Both the position numbers and the translations under genes were made by a program. A stretch of 64,000 nucleotides of DNA from Parasponia andersonii (Eukaryota > Streptophyta > Magnoliopsida > Rosales > Cannabaceae). Below the pieces are notes generated by a model. It did not search any database, was not told the origin of the DNA, and saw only the letters and a program-made list of their open reading frames with translations. The stretch covers positions 1,095,822-1,159,821 of the forward strand of contig JXTB01000070.1 in the NCBI GenBank assembly GCA_002914805.1, read 5' to 3'. Below are positions 48,464-61,329 of this stretch, in pieces (position 1 is the first letter of the stretch; every line of letters begins with the position of its first letter).

Positions 48464-51400
48464 ATTCGGGAGCCACTGACCATGTTCATAATACTTCATA
48501 GGGGTTCAAGAAAACTATGAAGTTCGCTAGTGAAGAGTTCACGCTACGATTGGGAGATGGCTCAATAGTTGAGGCTCGTGCAATGGGAGATGTTATTTTG
48601 AATTTCGATGATTTTAGGTTTTTTGAAATAAAGAATTGTTATTATATTCTGGTGTTTTAATGGAGTTTGATGAGACAAGGTTATTTTGTTCATTTTGACA
48701 ATAAAGTTTCTATTAGAAAGAATAAAAGTCTTATTTGCACTGGTACTCATAGGAGTAATCTTTTCTTTATTCAAACTAAAAGTATCTCATTGCACAATTT
48801 TGAAAATGTTTCTAAATATGTAGAATCTAAACATAAGAAAGTGAAAGTGAGTGCTAATGATGAAACTTATCTCTGGCATTTGAGACTCGGTCATATTAAC
48901 CTAAACAGAATTCAAAGATTAGTCAGTGATGGACCTCTAAGTTTGTTAGAAGTTAAACCATTACCAACTTGTGAATTCTATCTGGAAGGTAAAATGACTA
49001 AAAGACTATTTACTGGAAAAGGTATTAGAGTTTAAGAATGTCTTGAGTTAGTACACACTGATGTCTGCAGGCCCTTAAATATTCAAGCTCGAGGAGGTTT
49101 TGAATACTTCATTACATTTATGGATGATTATTCTAGATTTGGTTATGTTTACCTAATGTAACATAAATCGGATTCTTTTGAAAAGTTCAGAGAATTCAAA
49201 GTGGAAACTGAAAAGCAGTTAGGAAAGAACATAAAGATCCTTCGATCTGATCAAGTTGGTGAATACATCTCTGGAAAATTCTCTGAAATTCTCATAGTCA
49301 ATGGGATCCTATCCCAACTCACAGCACCTGGTATGCCTTAACTAAATAGTATTGCTGAAAGAAGAAATAGGACACTTTTGGATATAGTGAGGTCGATGCT
49401 CAGTTATTTACAATCACCTGCATCTTTTTGGGGTTATGCCTTAGAAACTGCTATATACCTACTGAATAGAGTTTCTTCTAAGTCAGTACCTAAGACTCCA
49501 TTTGAATTATGGAAAGGATATAAACCTAGTTTGCGTCATATTCATATTTGGGGTTGTCCAGCATACGTGTTGAAAGGGAAAAAGACTAAGTTGGAATTAC
49601 GATCTGAATTGTATCTATTTGTGGGTTACCTAAAAGGAACAAGAGGATATTATTTCTATAGTACTGAAGAAAAGAAAGTGTTTGTGAGTACAAATGCTAC
49701 TTTCTTGGAAGAAAACTATATGAAAGATTTCAAGCCCAAAAGTAAGTTAATTCTAGAAGAATTAACTGATGATGTTATCAACCCATCTATAGAAGATAAG
49801 ATAGAGTAAGTACTTAGAAAAAATAAATCACTTGAAACTCAACAAACATCGGATCCTCGTCGTAGTGGAAAAGTTGTGAGACAACCTAAAAGATACTTGG
49901 GAATAGGAGAGTCTTATGACCAAGAATCTGATCCTTACACCTACAATGAGGCAATGGATGATGTTGGTAAATATCTCTAGCAAAAGGCAATTGAATCTAA
50001 AATAGAGTCCATGTACTCTAATAAAGTCTGGGAACTTGTAGATCCACCTGAAGGGATAAAACCCATTGGGTGTAAGTGGGTCTTTAAGAGCAAGAGAGGA
50101 ATAGATGGGAAAGTAGAGACTTTCAAGGCAAGGTTAGTTGCAAAGGGTTATACACAGAAGGAAGGTATCGACTATGAAGAAACTTTCTCTCCTGTACCTT
50201 TGATCAAGTCTATTCGCATACTCTTATCCATCGCTGCATCTCAGATTACGAGATATGACAAATGGATATCAAGACTGCATTCTTGAATGGCAATCTTGAT
50301 GAACGAATCTATGTGATACAACCAGAGGACTTCGTTGAAAAGGGTTAAGAAAAAAAGTTTGTAAACTTAAGAGATCTATTTATGGACTCAAGCAAGCATC
50401 TAGATCATTGAACATAAGATTTGATGAAGCAATTAAGTCTTATGGTTTTGAACGAAATGTAGATGAACCTTGTGTCTATAAAACAATTCAGGATAACAAA
50501 GTGATTTTTTTGGTATTGTATGTTGATGATATTCTAATCATTAGGAATGATGTTGGATCATTATCATCAGTGAAAGTCTGGTTAGCACAATAGTTTGATA
50601 TGAAGGACTTAGGTGAAGCTTGCTATATTCTAGGAATACAGATTTTACGAGATCGAAAGAACAGACACATCGCTTTATCACAAGCTTCATATATAGATAA
50701 AATACTAGTTAGGTTTGAAATGCATAATTCCAAGAAAGGTTTAATACCCTTTCATAAAGGAATTACTCTGTCTAATGAGAATTCTCTTAAGACAGAAAAA
50801 GAGAAAGAACAGATGAGAAATATTCCCTATGCCTCAGCAGTGGGAAGTCTCATGTATGCCATGCTTTGCACAAGACCAGATATTTGTTATGCTGTTGGGA
50901 TTGTAAGTTGTTACCAATCCAATTTAGGACCTGAACATTGGGGTGTAGTCAAGTATATTCTAAAGTATCTTTGGAGAATTAGAAATTATATACTTGTATA
51001 TTCTAGAGAAGATCTAACACTTGTTGGATATACTGATTCGGATTTTCAATCTGATAAAGACTTTAGAAGATCAACTTCTAGTTTAGTCTTTACCTTTGAT
51101 GGTGGAGCCATTATATGGAGGAGTATCAAGCAATCTTGTGTTGCAGATTTAACCATGGAGGCCAAATATGTGGCAGCTTCTGAAGCAGCCAAAGAGACGA
51201 TCCGGCTTTGTAATTTCCTTATGGATCTCGAGGTAGTATCTGGAGCACAACAATCTATGATACTCTGCTGTGATAACAGTGGAGCAGTTACTAACTCTAG
51301 AGAGCCCAGAAGCCATAAGAGGTGAAAACATATAGAGAGGAAATATAATATACTCAGAGAAATTGTTTAAAGAGGAGACGTGATAGTGAGTAAGATAGCA

Positions 51401-51500
51401 TCTTCAGAGAATCTTGCTGATCCTTTTACCAAATCTTTGGCTACCAAAGTATTTGAGGACCACCTAGAAGGAATGGGACTACATGATATGTCACATATAC
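48464..51500 (+). pseudogene. Copia pol remnant (PR-INT-RT-RNase H)
   Basis: The order seen is: protease-like region (48,464-48,660); pre-integrase 'LWHLRLGHINLNRIQRL' (about 48,870); integrase core with 'IYLLNRVSSKSVPKTPFELW' (about 49,455); RT with '[12 protein letters not shown]', '[11 protein letters not shown]' and 'YVDDILII' (about 50,520); RNase H with 'LTMEAKYVAASEAAKE' (about 51,150). Domain order and motifs place it in Ty1/copia near Angela/Tork. Broken by several events. Confidence 0.9.
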
Positions 51501-51521
51501 TTTAAAAACCAAGTGAGAGAT

Positions 51522-53170
51522 TGTTGGAATAATGTCCTATAAAGTAGTTTATTATTTACACATTATAAACAATATTTAATGGATTATTTAGTATCTATTT
51601 GTAATTAATAAATTCCATGTTATGAATTTCTATTTCATTTATGTCCTTAACTATATGTACACTACACATACAAATAGAATACGTTTGTAGATTTTCTAAG
51701 GTTCTGTACTTTACTCATTATTTCTTAATAAACATACTACTCTTCATATAAGGGAGACATTATATTCTTTATTTCATTATATCTAAATTAAATTATTCGC
51801 ATTCTGCATATTGAAGATGGAATACTTTTTTATGCCATAGAATGTAGTGTTTCTATTTAATTAATAAAGTCTCTAATTATCGAAATGATTCTTCGGATAG
51901 AAACACTAGTATGTTATAAGAAAATTATAACAGCATCGAATAGAACCTAGTGAATTAGAATTTGAGGTTAAGTGCCGTAACTCAAATTTCTAATTTTACT
52001 AATCTAGCACTATTGTAGAAGACCTTAATCCTAGTGATTAACGAACTTACTTTCATATGTTTTGTCTTTTTAAGTTACCAAAGGACTAGTTCTGATTTAT
52101 GGTTCGAAAACCTGTATCTTGGAAGATAAGGTATATGAAATGTATAGAATGTTTTTTATGATGGACACCATGAATATGATGTCACTTTGAGTTTTTTTAA
52201 GTACTTGGATAATATAAATCAGGGCCCCAGTATTCACTATGTGAATTTGACTGTGTTGGTATAAGCAGATATAAACACCATAGTCAACTATTATCCATTA
52301 GATGAAAAATGGCAACTCAAAGGTAAATATGTACTAGAGGAGTAACACGGTAATTTCACCCTACTAGTACGGCATTGCATTGGGGTATGTCTACATGTAT
52401 AGTGTATGCTAAATGGATCAAGCTAATTAATTGTTAATAAGCTTCACAGAAAAATAAATGACATTTAGTCCAAAAGTACAATATTGGGCCTATAGTGGTG
52501 TGCCTCAATACTAATGGACAAGGCCCAATCATAATTAAGAGTTAATTATGATAGTGGGTATGTGGTTCATTAGAGCTTGGGCTTTATAAATTCATCTGGT
52601 CTCCTGTCTAGCTCAAATTAAAGTCCAATAATCATTTGATGATCAGTTGAGCCCAACAAGCCCAATAAGCCCATTAGGGTTTACTAATCTCTCTATAGTT
52701 AAGAGAAAAATTCTCGAGCAACTAGACACAAGTGTTACACGTGAAACACCCCCTTGAAAAGAGAGTGTCACATGCATAACAGAGAGAGAAAGGGAGAGTA
52801 GAAAATCGGCCAACCCTAGGTATTCCATCCTTGGTGTTTTTGGTCAACCGGAGAAATCGTTTTGAGAAGATTGTCTTCTTGTTTGTCTGCAGATCTCTTT
52901 GTTGGGAATCAAGAAGGTGACCACTCACTAGATCAATCAAACGACTTTGAGAATAGACGGGAAGATAGAAGGTTGTGGAGTGAATCCGAGTATTGTTCTT
53001 GTTTAGATCAAGAGTTAATTTTGTTAGATCATGATCCGAAACATTTTATGAAAAGAAAAATTTTAAACGACCAATTCCGCTGCTTTTTCTTGATTTTACA
53101 AAACTATGGTGTTCTTGAAAATGATTTTATGAAAATATTTTCCGGAAATTTATTCCAATAAATACCAGCA
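51522..53170 (+). repeat. 3' LTR of the Angela-like copia
   Basis: It starts TGTTGGAATAATG right after a purine-rich tract (AAGTGAGAGAT) and aligns along its whole length with the 5' LTR. The end near 'aataccagca' carries the same ambiguity of a few bases. Confidence 0.9.
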
Positions 53171-54651
53171 TAATACACAAACAATTTTCTCCTATATAAA
53201 AAATAACATAACAAGTTATGCAATTAGGAGATATGGAGGAATCAAGATTTTGACAATCTTCAAAATAAGTATAATATCAAATATAAGATTGAATGACGAT
53301 ATGATGCCAAAATGAAAATAAGAGCATTTTTTTTTATTTTTGGCAAAACTTCCTATATTAATAATAAATATTACAACTATATAGTTGCATATTTAAAATA
53401 GCGAAATTGTATCAAATCAAGATCATTAAAGCTCTAGCATAATTTTTACTTGTTGAAAACATATTTTTCTAAGTATAATCAATCGTAAGGCATAGAAAAA
53501 ATTCCACTCATTAAAGCACAATAGTAAAATAATTTCTTTTCTTTCATTTTCATCAAGCTATGGAGAGCATATCAGAATGTATAAAAAATGATAATGACGA
53601 ATTTAGTACAAGCAAATTATAAATATGCTTTCCCTCAATATATGAAATATGGTCAAAATATTAATAACCAAAGTAAGAAAAGATCAATTATATATATGAG
53701 AGATATCAATGCCAAATAATAGAATCATAAGCATAAGGCATCCAAACTAAGAGAAACATTCAAGACAATAATTCATTTTCTCGTTAACTCTTAACACATA
53801 ATTTAAAATATCATCGAAGCTCAAAAAATGTCAATCTAAGTCTTGAAAGCTAATAAGAACTCAAATGTGATATTAATTAAAAAATTTGTTCTCATAAATG
53901 CCAAAGGATAAAAAATATATGCACATATTCAAAAATGACAAAGTTACAAAATATAAACATTGAATTCAAGTAACACGTCATCTTTTAGCTTAATATATCA
54001 CCAATATAGATTCAATAATTCAATTAATTATGCATAGTATTTGTCATGTAAAAACTACAAGCATTTGCACTATAATATCAAGTTTGTTACTTTGCCTAAG
54101 ATTTTACTATATTTATTTACATAAATTAAATAGTTATGTACTAATGAATTTTGTAGAGATGGTTGCAGTAAAATACATACATGAAAGTCAATTAATCATA
54201 TGTGCCTAAAAAAAAAATAAAAAGATATGCATTTCCAAATTTATTCATATAATTATTATTTAATGTATTGAGTGTTTGATTAATATTAATATTAATCTCT
54301 TAATATGTTAAATTAATAAGTACTATTGATTTTCTTTTTCAAATATATAATAATAGAATAGTTAATATATATATTTATGTATTTAAGTTTGATTAGATAT
54401 ATAATATAACATATATAACTATTACCATTATTAATATGGTATGGACTTAATTAATTGTATTTGCTATTAGGCTCTAAATTTGGCCAAATAGGAGAATCTA
54501 AATTGAAGTTGTTAATATAGTTTGTTTGTATTTGAACTCTAAATGCTTTAGCCTAATAATCATTTATCGTGATACAAGAAAGCCCAAATTAAAATTTCTA
54601 ATAATTCTAGACTAAAATATAGATTAAATATTATATGTATTATATATATAT

Positions 54652-54893
54652 AGGGCACCAATCTAGTAGGTATTTTGTTTTTTTACCTATGTATAAGTAT
54701 CAATTTGGCTAATGAAAATTTAGCATGCATATTTTTTTATTGTAAAAAGTAAGAGAGAGAAAGAGTATTAATGATGCACGTATTTTCATACACTTCATTA
54801 TAGCCATTGGATCATCATTAGATGGTGATCCAACGACTAAAAAAAAATACCTACCCATAGGTAAAAAAAAAAATACCTATTGGATTGGCAACC
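54652..54893. mobile_element. MITE with about 40-bp terminal inverted repeats
   Basis: The left end CACCAATCTAGTAGGTATTT and the right end, in reverse complement TTGCCAATCCAATAGGTATTT, are followed on both sides by a T run and ACCTATG. Flanks are TATATA on both sides, compatible with a TA-type duplication. The core has 'ggatcatcattagatggtgatcc', a palindrome. The interior is non-coding. Confidence 0.8.
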
Positions 54894-55429
54894 ATATATA
54901 TATATTTGATTTAATAAAGTAACTTTAAAAAAAAAAAAGAAAAGTGAATAGAAAAGAGGGAAAAGAAAATAATAATTGACAACTTTTGCTAAGTTGGCAA
55001 TAAATTATATTAGGACTATTTTCATCATTTATATACTATTACTTTGTTAATGGTGAAGTTGGCAAAACATATTATAAGGTTACATCCTACTAGCTATTAA
55101 AGCAAAAGAAATTAATTAATAATATTACTAAACAAAATAAATTTTGAAAAGTGTAAAAATGGTATAGTTTAATACATTAACTATTTGAAATGTGCATTCA
55201 TTATATTGATTAAATGGATACTAAATACAAAGATGATGTTGTCTACATATTATATATCCACATGTTGTTATTAAATATTGTACTACTTTTAAAAGTGGAA
55301 GAACATAGTAGAAATTAATTAATTTCATGATCAAAGGATAAAAAATAAAAAAAAAAAAGAAAATAAAGTTAAGTAAGTGGTATAATTATTATTAACTTTA
55401 ATATATATATATATATGTATTTTAAGTAT

Positions 55430-57420
55430 ATTTTATGTTCACAATAAGCCTATAAATATGGCACCATCTTGTAACTACAATCAATTTTCCTCCTATATTT
55501 CTCTATATCTCTCTTTTTCTCATAATTGTAGTAATCTATAAAGATTTCAAGAAGTTCTCTAAAGTTTTTTTCAAGATTCAAGAAAAAGGTAATTTTTAGA
55601 ACTCTTAGTCTTTTAACATTAGTATTTTTACTATACTTAGGTTCAAATTCAATCTACGATATTTGAAGTTAAAAATTTTATTAAGGTCTGACATTTTTAT
55701 GAGAAGTCTTTCTATATGTCTATTAAATTTTTTGAAAGCGTTACATTTATATTTTACTCCTAAGATTTTATAGGACTCTTTTTATACATATTGGTTGTCA
55801 CCTAAGAAAAGCTGAAAAATAAATTTTATCGAGTTTGTTCTAGGATTTTAGAGGGTAAACTTTTTTAATTTGAGTTGAAAAATTTAAAAACATATTCATA
55901 TATATATTAACTCATATTCTGAAAAGTTTTGTGATGTCATGATTTTATTGCTAATCATTATTAAATTTTCCTTATATATTGCCTTTGTAACTAGTAAATC
56001 TGATATTTTTGTTTATCGAAGATAATATTTTTAAAATCTTATTCTATTAATTTTATTTAAGCTTGAAAATTTTATTAGACACTAATATATATGTCATAAG
56101 AGACTTAAAATATTTTTATAATTTTTGGAAATATTTATAATTAATTATGATTTTTGAAATAGCATATGGTTTTGTAAGTTAAGTGCTGTCATGAATTTTA
56201 AGAATTATATGTGCTATATAATAGTATAATTTTGAATTCCTAATTGTTTTCGATATGTAAAAATGTGTTAAAGATGCTTTTAAAAATTATCAAGATTTTT
56301 GGGTATATAGAAATAATTCTAAAAAATTCAAGAATAGTTTGGTCCTTTGATAGATTTTATCAAATTTCAATTTATAGATTAGAAATTAGTAAAAGCATGC
56401 TAAAACTTATTAAAAAAAATTCTAAATAATTTTCTTTATCTTTATTTTTATGTTATAATATTATCTGTAAAGTTTTAAAATAAATAGAGTTTTATACTAG
56501 AGTCTAAAATGCTTTAAGTATGTACTGCTTGTTGAAATTTTAATAATTTTTAATTACATATGTTATGAAACATGATTTTATAGTTGTATGATATGAGTAT
56601 TTGTTTTAAGTCATATAAATATTTTCTAGTAGCACGTATTAATGTACGTAATGAATATTATTACATGAATATTAATTAAAAAAAAAAGATAAAAAGAGAC
56701 ACGTGGTTACAATAAAGTCGAGTGTGTGGAATTTCACTATAAGCACAAATAAAATTTTGTAAGGACTTAAGGTAAATAAATCTCACCATATGCGTTTATA
56801 TGAAAAGTTATGTGCTATTTGTGATATAATTGTAATTATACTAATATGTTGTTATGTGTTCTGCAATAATACTTGTATTAAGTATCTAAATATGTCATGA
56901 ACATGTGCATACATAATTGCACGAAAAAAATATGATTTTCAATGAAATTAATTTTTTAAAAGTACTATGTATCCAAAACTATGTTTTAAGAGAAAAACGT
57001 TTTCTTTAAATGTATGTTAAGTTCTTGAAAAGAATTTAGACCACTGACTGATTTACCCACAGTCACTATGTTAATAACGAAAGTTTAAACTGTGATGCTA
57101 GTCATTGTAGTACAATAGCTATATGGGATCCGAATAGCTATAGGGTTACATATGCTTGTTATGACACTACTTTTATGGCCCATCACTTTTGATAGATTTG
57201 GCATTACACTATGTTGAGCTCAGATATGAAAAGTTTATGAAATGAAAATATTTATGAACAAGATGTTTAAAAAAAAATGAATATATAGTTATAGTTCTAA
57301 AAGTATACTATGCATGTGACATAACATTCATTGCATGCATGAGATTTACTTACTAGGCACAAGCTCATTCTATTCATTTAAATTTTTCAGATGAGCAATA
57401 ATTCCTACTTGAGGTTGGTT
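55430..57420 (+). promoter_or_regulatory. Promoter and intron-like layout without a gene
   Basis: A strong TATA-like CCTATAAATATGGC (55,449) is followed by a pyrimidine-rich leader, a donor-like site AGAAAAAG|GTAATTTT (about 55,590) and, 1.8 kb further, a pyrimidine-rich acceptor-like TTTTTCAG|ATGAGC (about 57,392). Only a short open frame follows. It is most likely the U3-R part of an LTR rather than a host gene. Confidence 0.35.
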
Positions 57421-57775
57421 AGCGATGGCAGAATCCCAAATGGCAATACAATGTTTTAAGTAGTTTAATGTTCTTATTTTTAAGTACTTAATTATTTGAT
57501 AATGAGAGTGGTTTTATTTTTATGAAGTGTATGAATTTAATTTCTATTCTGAGACTTAATTTTAATTATGAAGTAAAATAAATTTTCATTAAAATAATAT
57601 TTCTTTAATTTAATTACGAATAGTAATGTTGAAAAGAAAATGAACTTTTTGAAAAAAAAAATTGACCGAACTTCCACTTTAACCTTATAAGATAAAACTA
57701 TAAATTGATATTTCTTTTTAATCTAGATTTACATAATGTGACATGGACAAATATAATAGTCTAATTAATATACAT

Positions 57776-58948
57776 TGTGCAATCTATTTGAATCATATAA
57801 AAGCAATTAATATATCAAACTTTTTTGGACTCATAGTAATTCATTTAAAATCACTTATACCATCATTCCAAAAGCTCTTCATTTTCTTTGTGTTGAGGGT
57901 GGACCTAATCATCATCTTTTGACATGTCATTAAGATCCAATCATTCAAGTTTTATTCCATGCCTACACACAATATCATCTATGCTTCTCTCCTTGGAAGA
58001 ATCATTAGTTTCATCATATACCACGTGCATAGATTCATCTATTACTTAGTTCTTTTATTGAAAAACTCTCTTCATGTAATAGTAGTAGCAGTAGAGTAAC
58101 TAGAAAAAGTTCCAACATTGGATTTGGAAACAAAATTTTCAAGTTGTCTTTGGTATTTTTTTTAAAAAAAGAGATTTGCATCCAAAGACTCTAAAATAAC
58201 CAATATTAGGTTTTTGATTATTTCAAAACATATGATGCTATTTTACTTAAAATAAGTTTAATCAACAACCGATTTGAAACAAATAGTGTTGACAACTTTG
58301 GCATAAAAGTATTTTAGTAAAATTTTAATATTCGACATACATTTCGAAATTAATAAAGAAAAACATGTAAAGCTCTTTTTTTTTCCAAAAAAATTAAGTA
58401 TCTCAAGAGCATAAAAAATTGATTTACTTTCTAAAGTAATATGTTTTACAAATCCTATCATTTCCCAAAATTAGACTTGATAAACCATAACAAGATTATT
58501 TTAGTAAAAGATTTGAAACTGTGCGTATACAAGCATATCCAAGTTTTCAATGTCATAATCAATAAACATTTTCTTTTAAAGTAAAAAAAAATATATCTTG
58601 ACTTAAAAACTTTTTCACCAAAAATAAATTTATTAAAAGATATCATCTCATTTGCTCAAATTTTCAAAATTTCAAACTGAGCATTTGAAAGAGTAAAAGA
58701 AAAATCCAATAATTCTAATCACAAAAATTAAGCATACTATATTTCTAGCAAGATATTCTCAAAGTTAGACAAAGAGTTGTTACCGATATTACTTATGCCA
58801 ATGATTTTGTTTTTGGTACTATCTCTAAAAATGAAATATCCACCATCATTTCTTTGTGAAAGTTAAGAGCTTGGTGAAGTCGGCAGTTAAGTTCTTCAAG
58901 CAACTCTTTCTTGCTTGTTCCTATAATAAAGATTCAAATTTAGATATA
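57776..58948 (-). pseudogene. SIRE-like gag-pol boundary and integrase traces
   Basis: Minus-strand sequence at 58,780-58,948 matches the segment after gag at 61,020-61,190, including the 'KLSTFTK..' protease-region block. At 58,140-58,460 minus-strand frames show integrase C-terminal traces ('VNTICFKSVVD' and 'LESLDANLFF'). At 57,840-57,960 it matches 61,210-61,310. RT was not found. Broken. Confidence 0.6.
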
Positions 58949-59755
58949 TGTAAGTAAAATAACAGCAAGTGCACAGGTCGTATAGAATTCATAAAATGAT
59001 AAGAGAATTATCGATCCTATATGGAATTGGGTATTAAATTATCATTAAGTACTAGAATTATCATGACCTAACTTTATCTAGACAACCAAACTAAATGAAT
59101 TTATAAGTTAAATAAATACAACTATAAATATAAATATATAAATAAAATATGGAAACTCTATGCCCAAATGTACTAAGGGATTGAATTCAAATAAATATCA
59201 ACTATTTCTTTTGGTCATCTATTGCATTCAAATCAATTATTACTAGTTTATAATCTAAGATTCCAAATGTATTTTTATTCTCTCTCTTGAGTGCCGAGTG
59301 AAATCATTCCTAAACCTCGGTTCCAATGTCTCTATTCTGAACGTAGAAACTAAGAAACATTATGTTCAATGGTTCTTTGGTCATGGCTTTAAAGGAATTA
59401 TAGGTTCTCTCAAACTCTATAAGTCCTACATTATATTATCCTATGATTGTTTCTAAAATTCTCTTTCTCAAGTATTGAATTCTAGAAACTAAATCATCCA
59501 ACTAGTAGTTAGTTAGTTGAGAAGCAACATAAATAAATTCAAGAACAACATCAAAGAACATATTGAAAATCAAAACATGAAATCAAAGTTTAAGTTGCAT
59601 CATGCCCCAATCAAATAACAATTAATTCAACATAGGAGAATCTAATACTAATTTCAACAAGAATTTCATATATCCAACATGTTTATAACTTTAAGCATAA
59701 GACAAAATTCAAATGAAATTAAGGTGAGAAAGAGGAGGTATTCAACTACTAGACT
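58949..59755 (-). mobile_element. Tat/Athila-like LTR fragment between two SIRE-like elements
   Basis: Matches 35,005-35,486 and 38,301-38,600 in the same orientation over about 800 bases, including 'ttataggttctctcaaactctataagtccta' type sequence near 59,398. It opens TGTAAGTAAAATAACAG. It stops exactly where gag of the next element begins. Confidence 0.65.
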
Positions 59756-59756
59756 A

Positions 59757-61026
59757 CCTTTTTTTTAATAGAACCGATTATAAATATTGGAAAAATAGGA
59801 TGTTTACATATTTACAATCTTTAGATTTTGATTTATGGCATATTGTTACTAAAGGTCCATTTGTTTTTAAGAAAAAGATTGATGATAAATTTTTTGATAA
59901 AGAAATTGATGAATATATGATGTAAATGATAAAATTGTATTTTCAAAAACGGTAGAGCTATGCATATTTTGATTTGTGGTATAGAGAGAGATATATTTAA
60001 TAATGTTGAAAAAGCCACAAATGCTCATGAAATATGGAATATGCTTGAAGTGTCGTATCAAGGCATAAATTCTATAAAAGAAACAAAAATTAATATTCTT
60101 ACAGGCCAATAAAAATTATTCAAGATGCATAAAGATGAGACTATTGCTCAAATGTTTACTAGATTTACTATTATTATTAACTCTCTTAATGCTCTTGGAA
60201 AATCGGTCTCTAACATAGATTTGGTGAATAAAGTGCTTAGGAGTCTTCCTAAAGCATATATAAGCAAAGTGGTGGCAATTCAAGAAGCTAGAAATCTCAC
60301 TAAATTTCCTCTAGAAGAACTCATGGGTTCACTCATGACACATGAGATCTTGATGAAAGAAAGCAATGATGGAGACCAAGAAGACAACATGTGCTTCATG
60401 GCAATAGAAAATAGGTAAGCTCACTTGAACCTAAAAGTAAATGTCATGATGTTAGTGATGCTAGTAGTGAGTTTAGTTATAGTGATTATGATTTGTCATA
60501 TGAAAACTTGTTGAGTGATTTCAATGATTTACATAAAAATTATGAAAAACTCATTTTCAAGAACAATGTTCTCAAAAAAGAAATTCTTAGTTTGTCAAAA
60601 ATAGTTGAAGAGTTTACCAAAGAAAAGGAAGTAAAATTACCTTGTAGTAGTTGTGATATTTTGTCAAAAGAAAATACTTCCTTAAATGACAAGATTTTTG
60701 ACTTAACCAACATTGTCCACAAGTTCACTAATGGAAAGAAAAATTTTGATTTAATACTTGGTGGACAAAAATATATTTTTGACAAAGGAGGTATTGGGTA
60801 CAAATCTTCTATAAAACAAAAATACCTCAAGAACTATTTTGTGAATGCTAGTACAAGTGACACAAAGCACACTTGCACTTATTGCAATCAAGATGGACAT
60901 ACCAGTTTTTCATGCTTTATAAAGAAAAATGCATATTTTGATGGAAAACTAGTTTGGGTACTAAAGAGTTCAAAGACTAACCCTCAAAGAACCAAAGTTA
61001 TGTGGGTACCGAAAATCCATACTTGA
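59757..61026 (+). pseudogene. SIRE-like gag remnant
   Basis: It starts with the 'DYKYWKNRMFTYLQSLDFDLW' type block of SIRE-like gag, continues through 'DETIAQMFTRFTIIINSLNALGK' (about 60,130) and a coiled-coil-like lysine/leucine-rich stretch (60,540-60,720), and ends with a CX2CX4HX4C knuckle, CTYCNQDGHTSFSC (about 60,875-60,916). Broken. Confidence 0.85.
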
Positions 61027-61329
61027 ATCTTTCTTATAGGAACAAGCAAGAAAGTGGGTGCTCTAAGAACTTGACCAATGACTTCACTAAGCTCTCAACT
61101 TTCACAAAGAAATGATGGTGGATATTTTCTTTTGGAGACAACACAAAAAGCAAGATCATGGGCATAAGTGATTTTGGAGAAAAGCATAAATGATGTTGTT
61201 GTAGGTTTGGTATTTAAGCTTGAATGATTGGAGCTTAACGACAAATCAGAAGATGATGATTAAGTCCAACCTCAACATAAAGAAGATGAAGAGCTTTTGC
61301 AAGGATGATATGGATGATTTTATTTGATT

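Larger units (their letters stand above)
43411..53170 (+). mobile_element. Ty1/copia retrotransposon, Angela-like (Tork clade)
   Basis: A structurally complete but broken element of 9.76 kb. It has LTRs of about 1.64 kb, an initiator-Met type primer site, a GC-rich leader, gag with a zinc knuckle, then protease, integrase, RT and RNase H traces in copia order, and a purine-rich tract before the 3' LTR. The flanks CAATA (43,406-43,410) and TAATA (53,171-53,175) form a near-matching duplication. The LTRs differ by about 6-7% by eye over 400 compared bases, suggesting roughly 2-3 million years at a rate near 1.3e-8. Coding parts carry several breaks. It is inserted in the minus-strand SIRE-like element. 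Confidence 0.92.
54085..57775 (+). mobile_element. Non-coding insertion in the SIRE-like interior, LTR-like
   Basis: The segment has no counterpart in the plus-strand SIRE-like copy, where the flanking sequences are nearly adjacent (about 61,340-61,400). It holds a MITE and, at 55,430-57,560, a promoter-plus-intron-like layout shared with the probable solo LTR at 35,487-38,300. It may be a solo LTR of a related Ty3 family. Ends and target duplication could not be fixed. Confidence 0.45.
41740..58948 (-). mobile_element. SIRE/Maximus-like copia, minus strand, heavily interrupted
   Basis: Reverse-complement matches to the plus-strand element at 59,757-64,000 occur in order: LTR (41,740-43,088 against 62,930 onward), 3' non-coding interior (43,089-43,410 and 53,171 to about 54,085), and the gag-pol boundary region (57,776-58,948). 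Two insertions separate these parts: the Angela-like copia at 43,411-53,170 and a 3.7-kb non-coding element at about 54,085-57,775. It is old and broken many times. Confidence 0.75.

Noticed and set aside
55430-57420. Host gene with a 1.8-kb 5' intron
   Set aside because: Only a very short frame follows the acceptor-like site, and the layout recurs in a probable LTR at 35,487-38,300.
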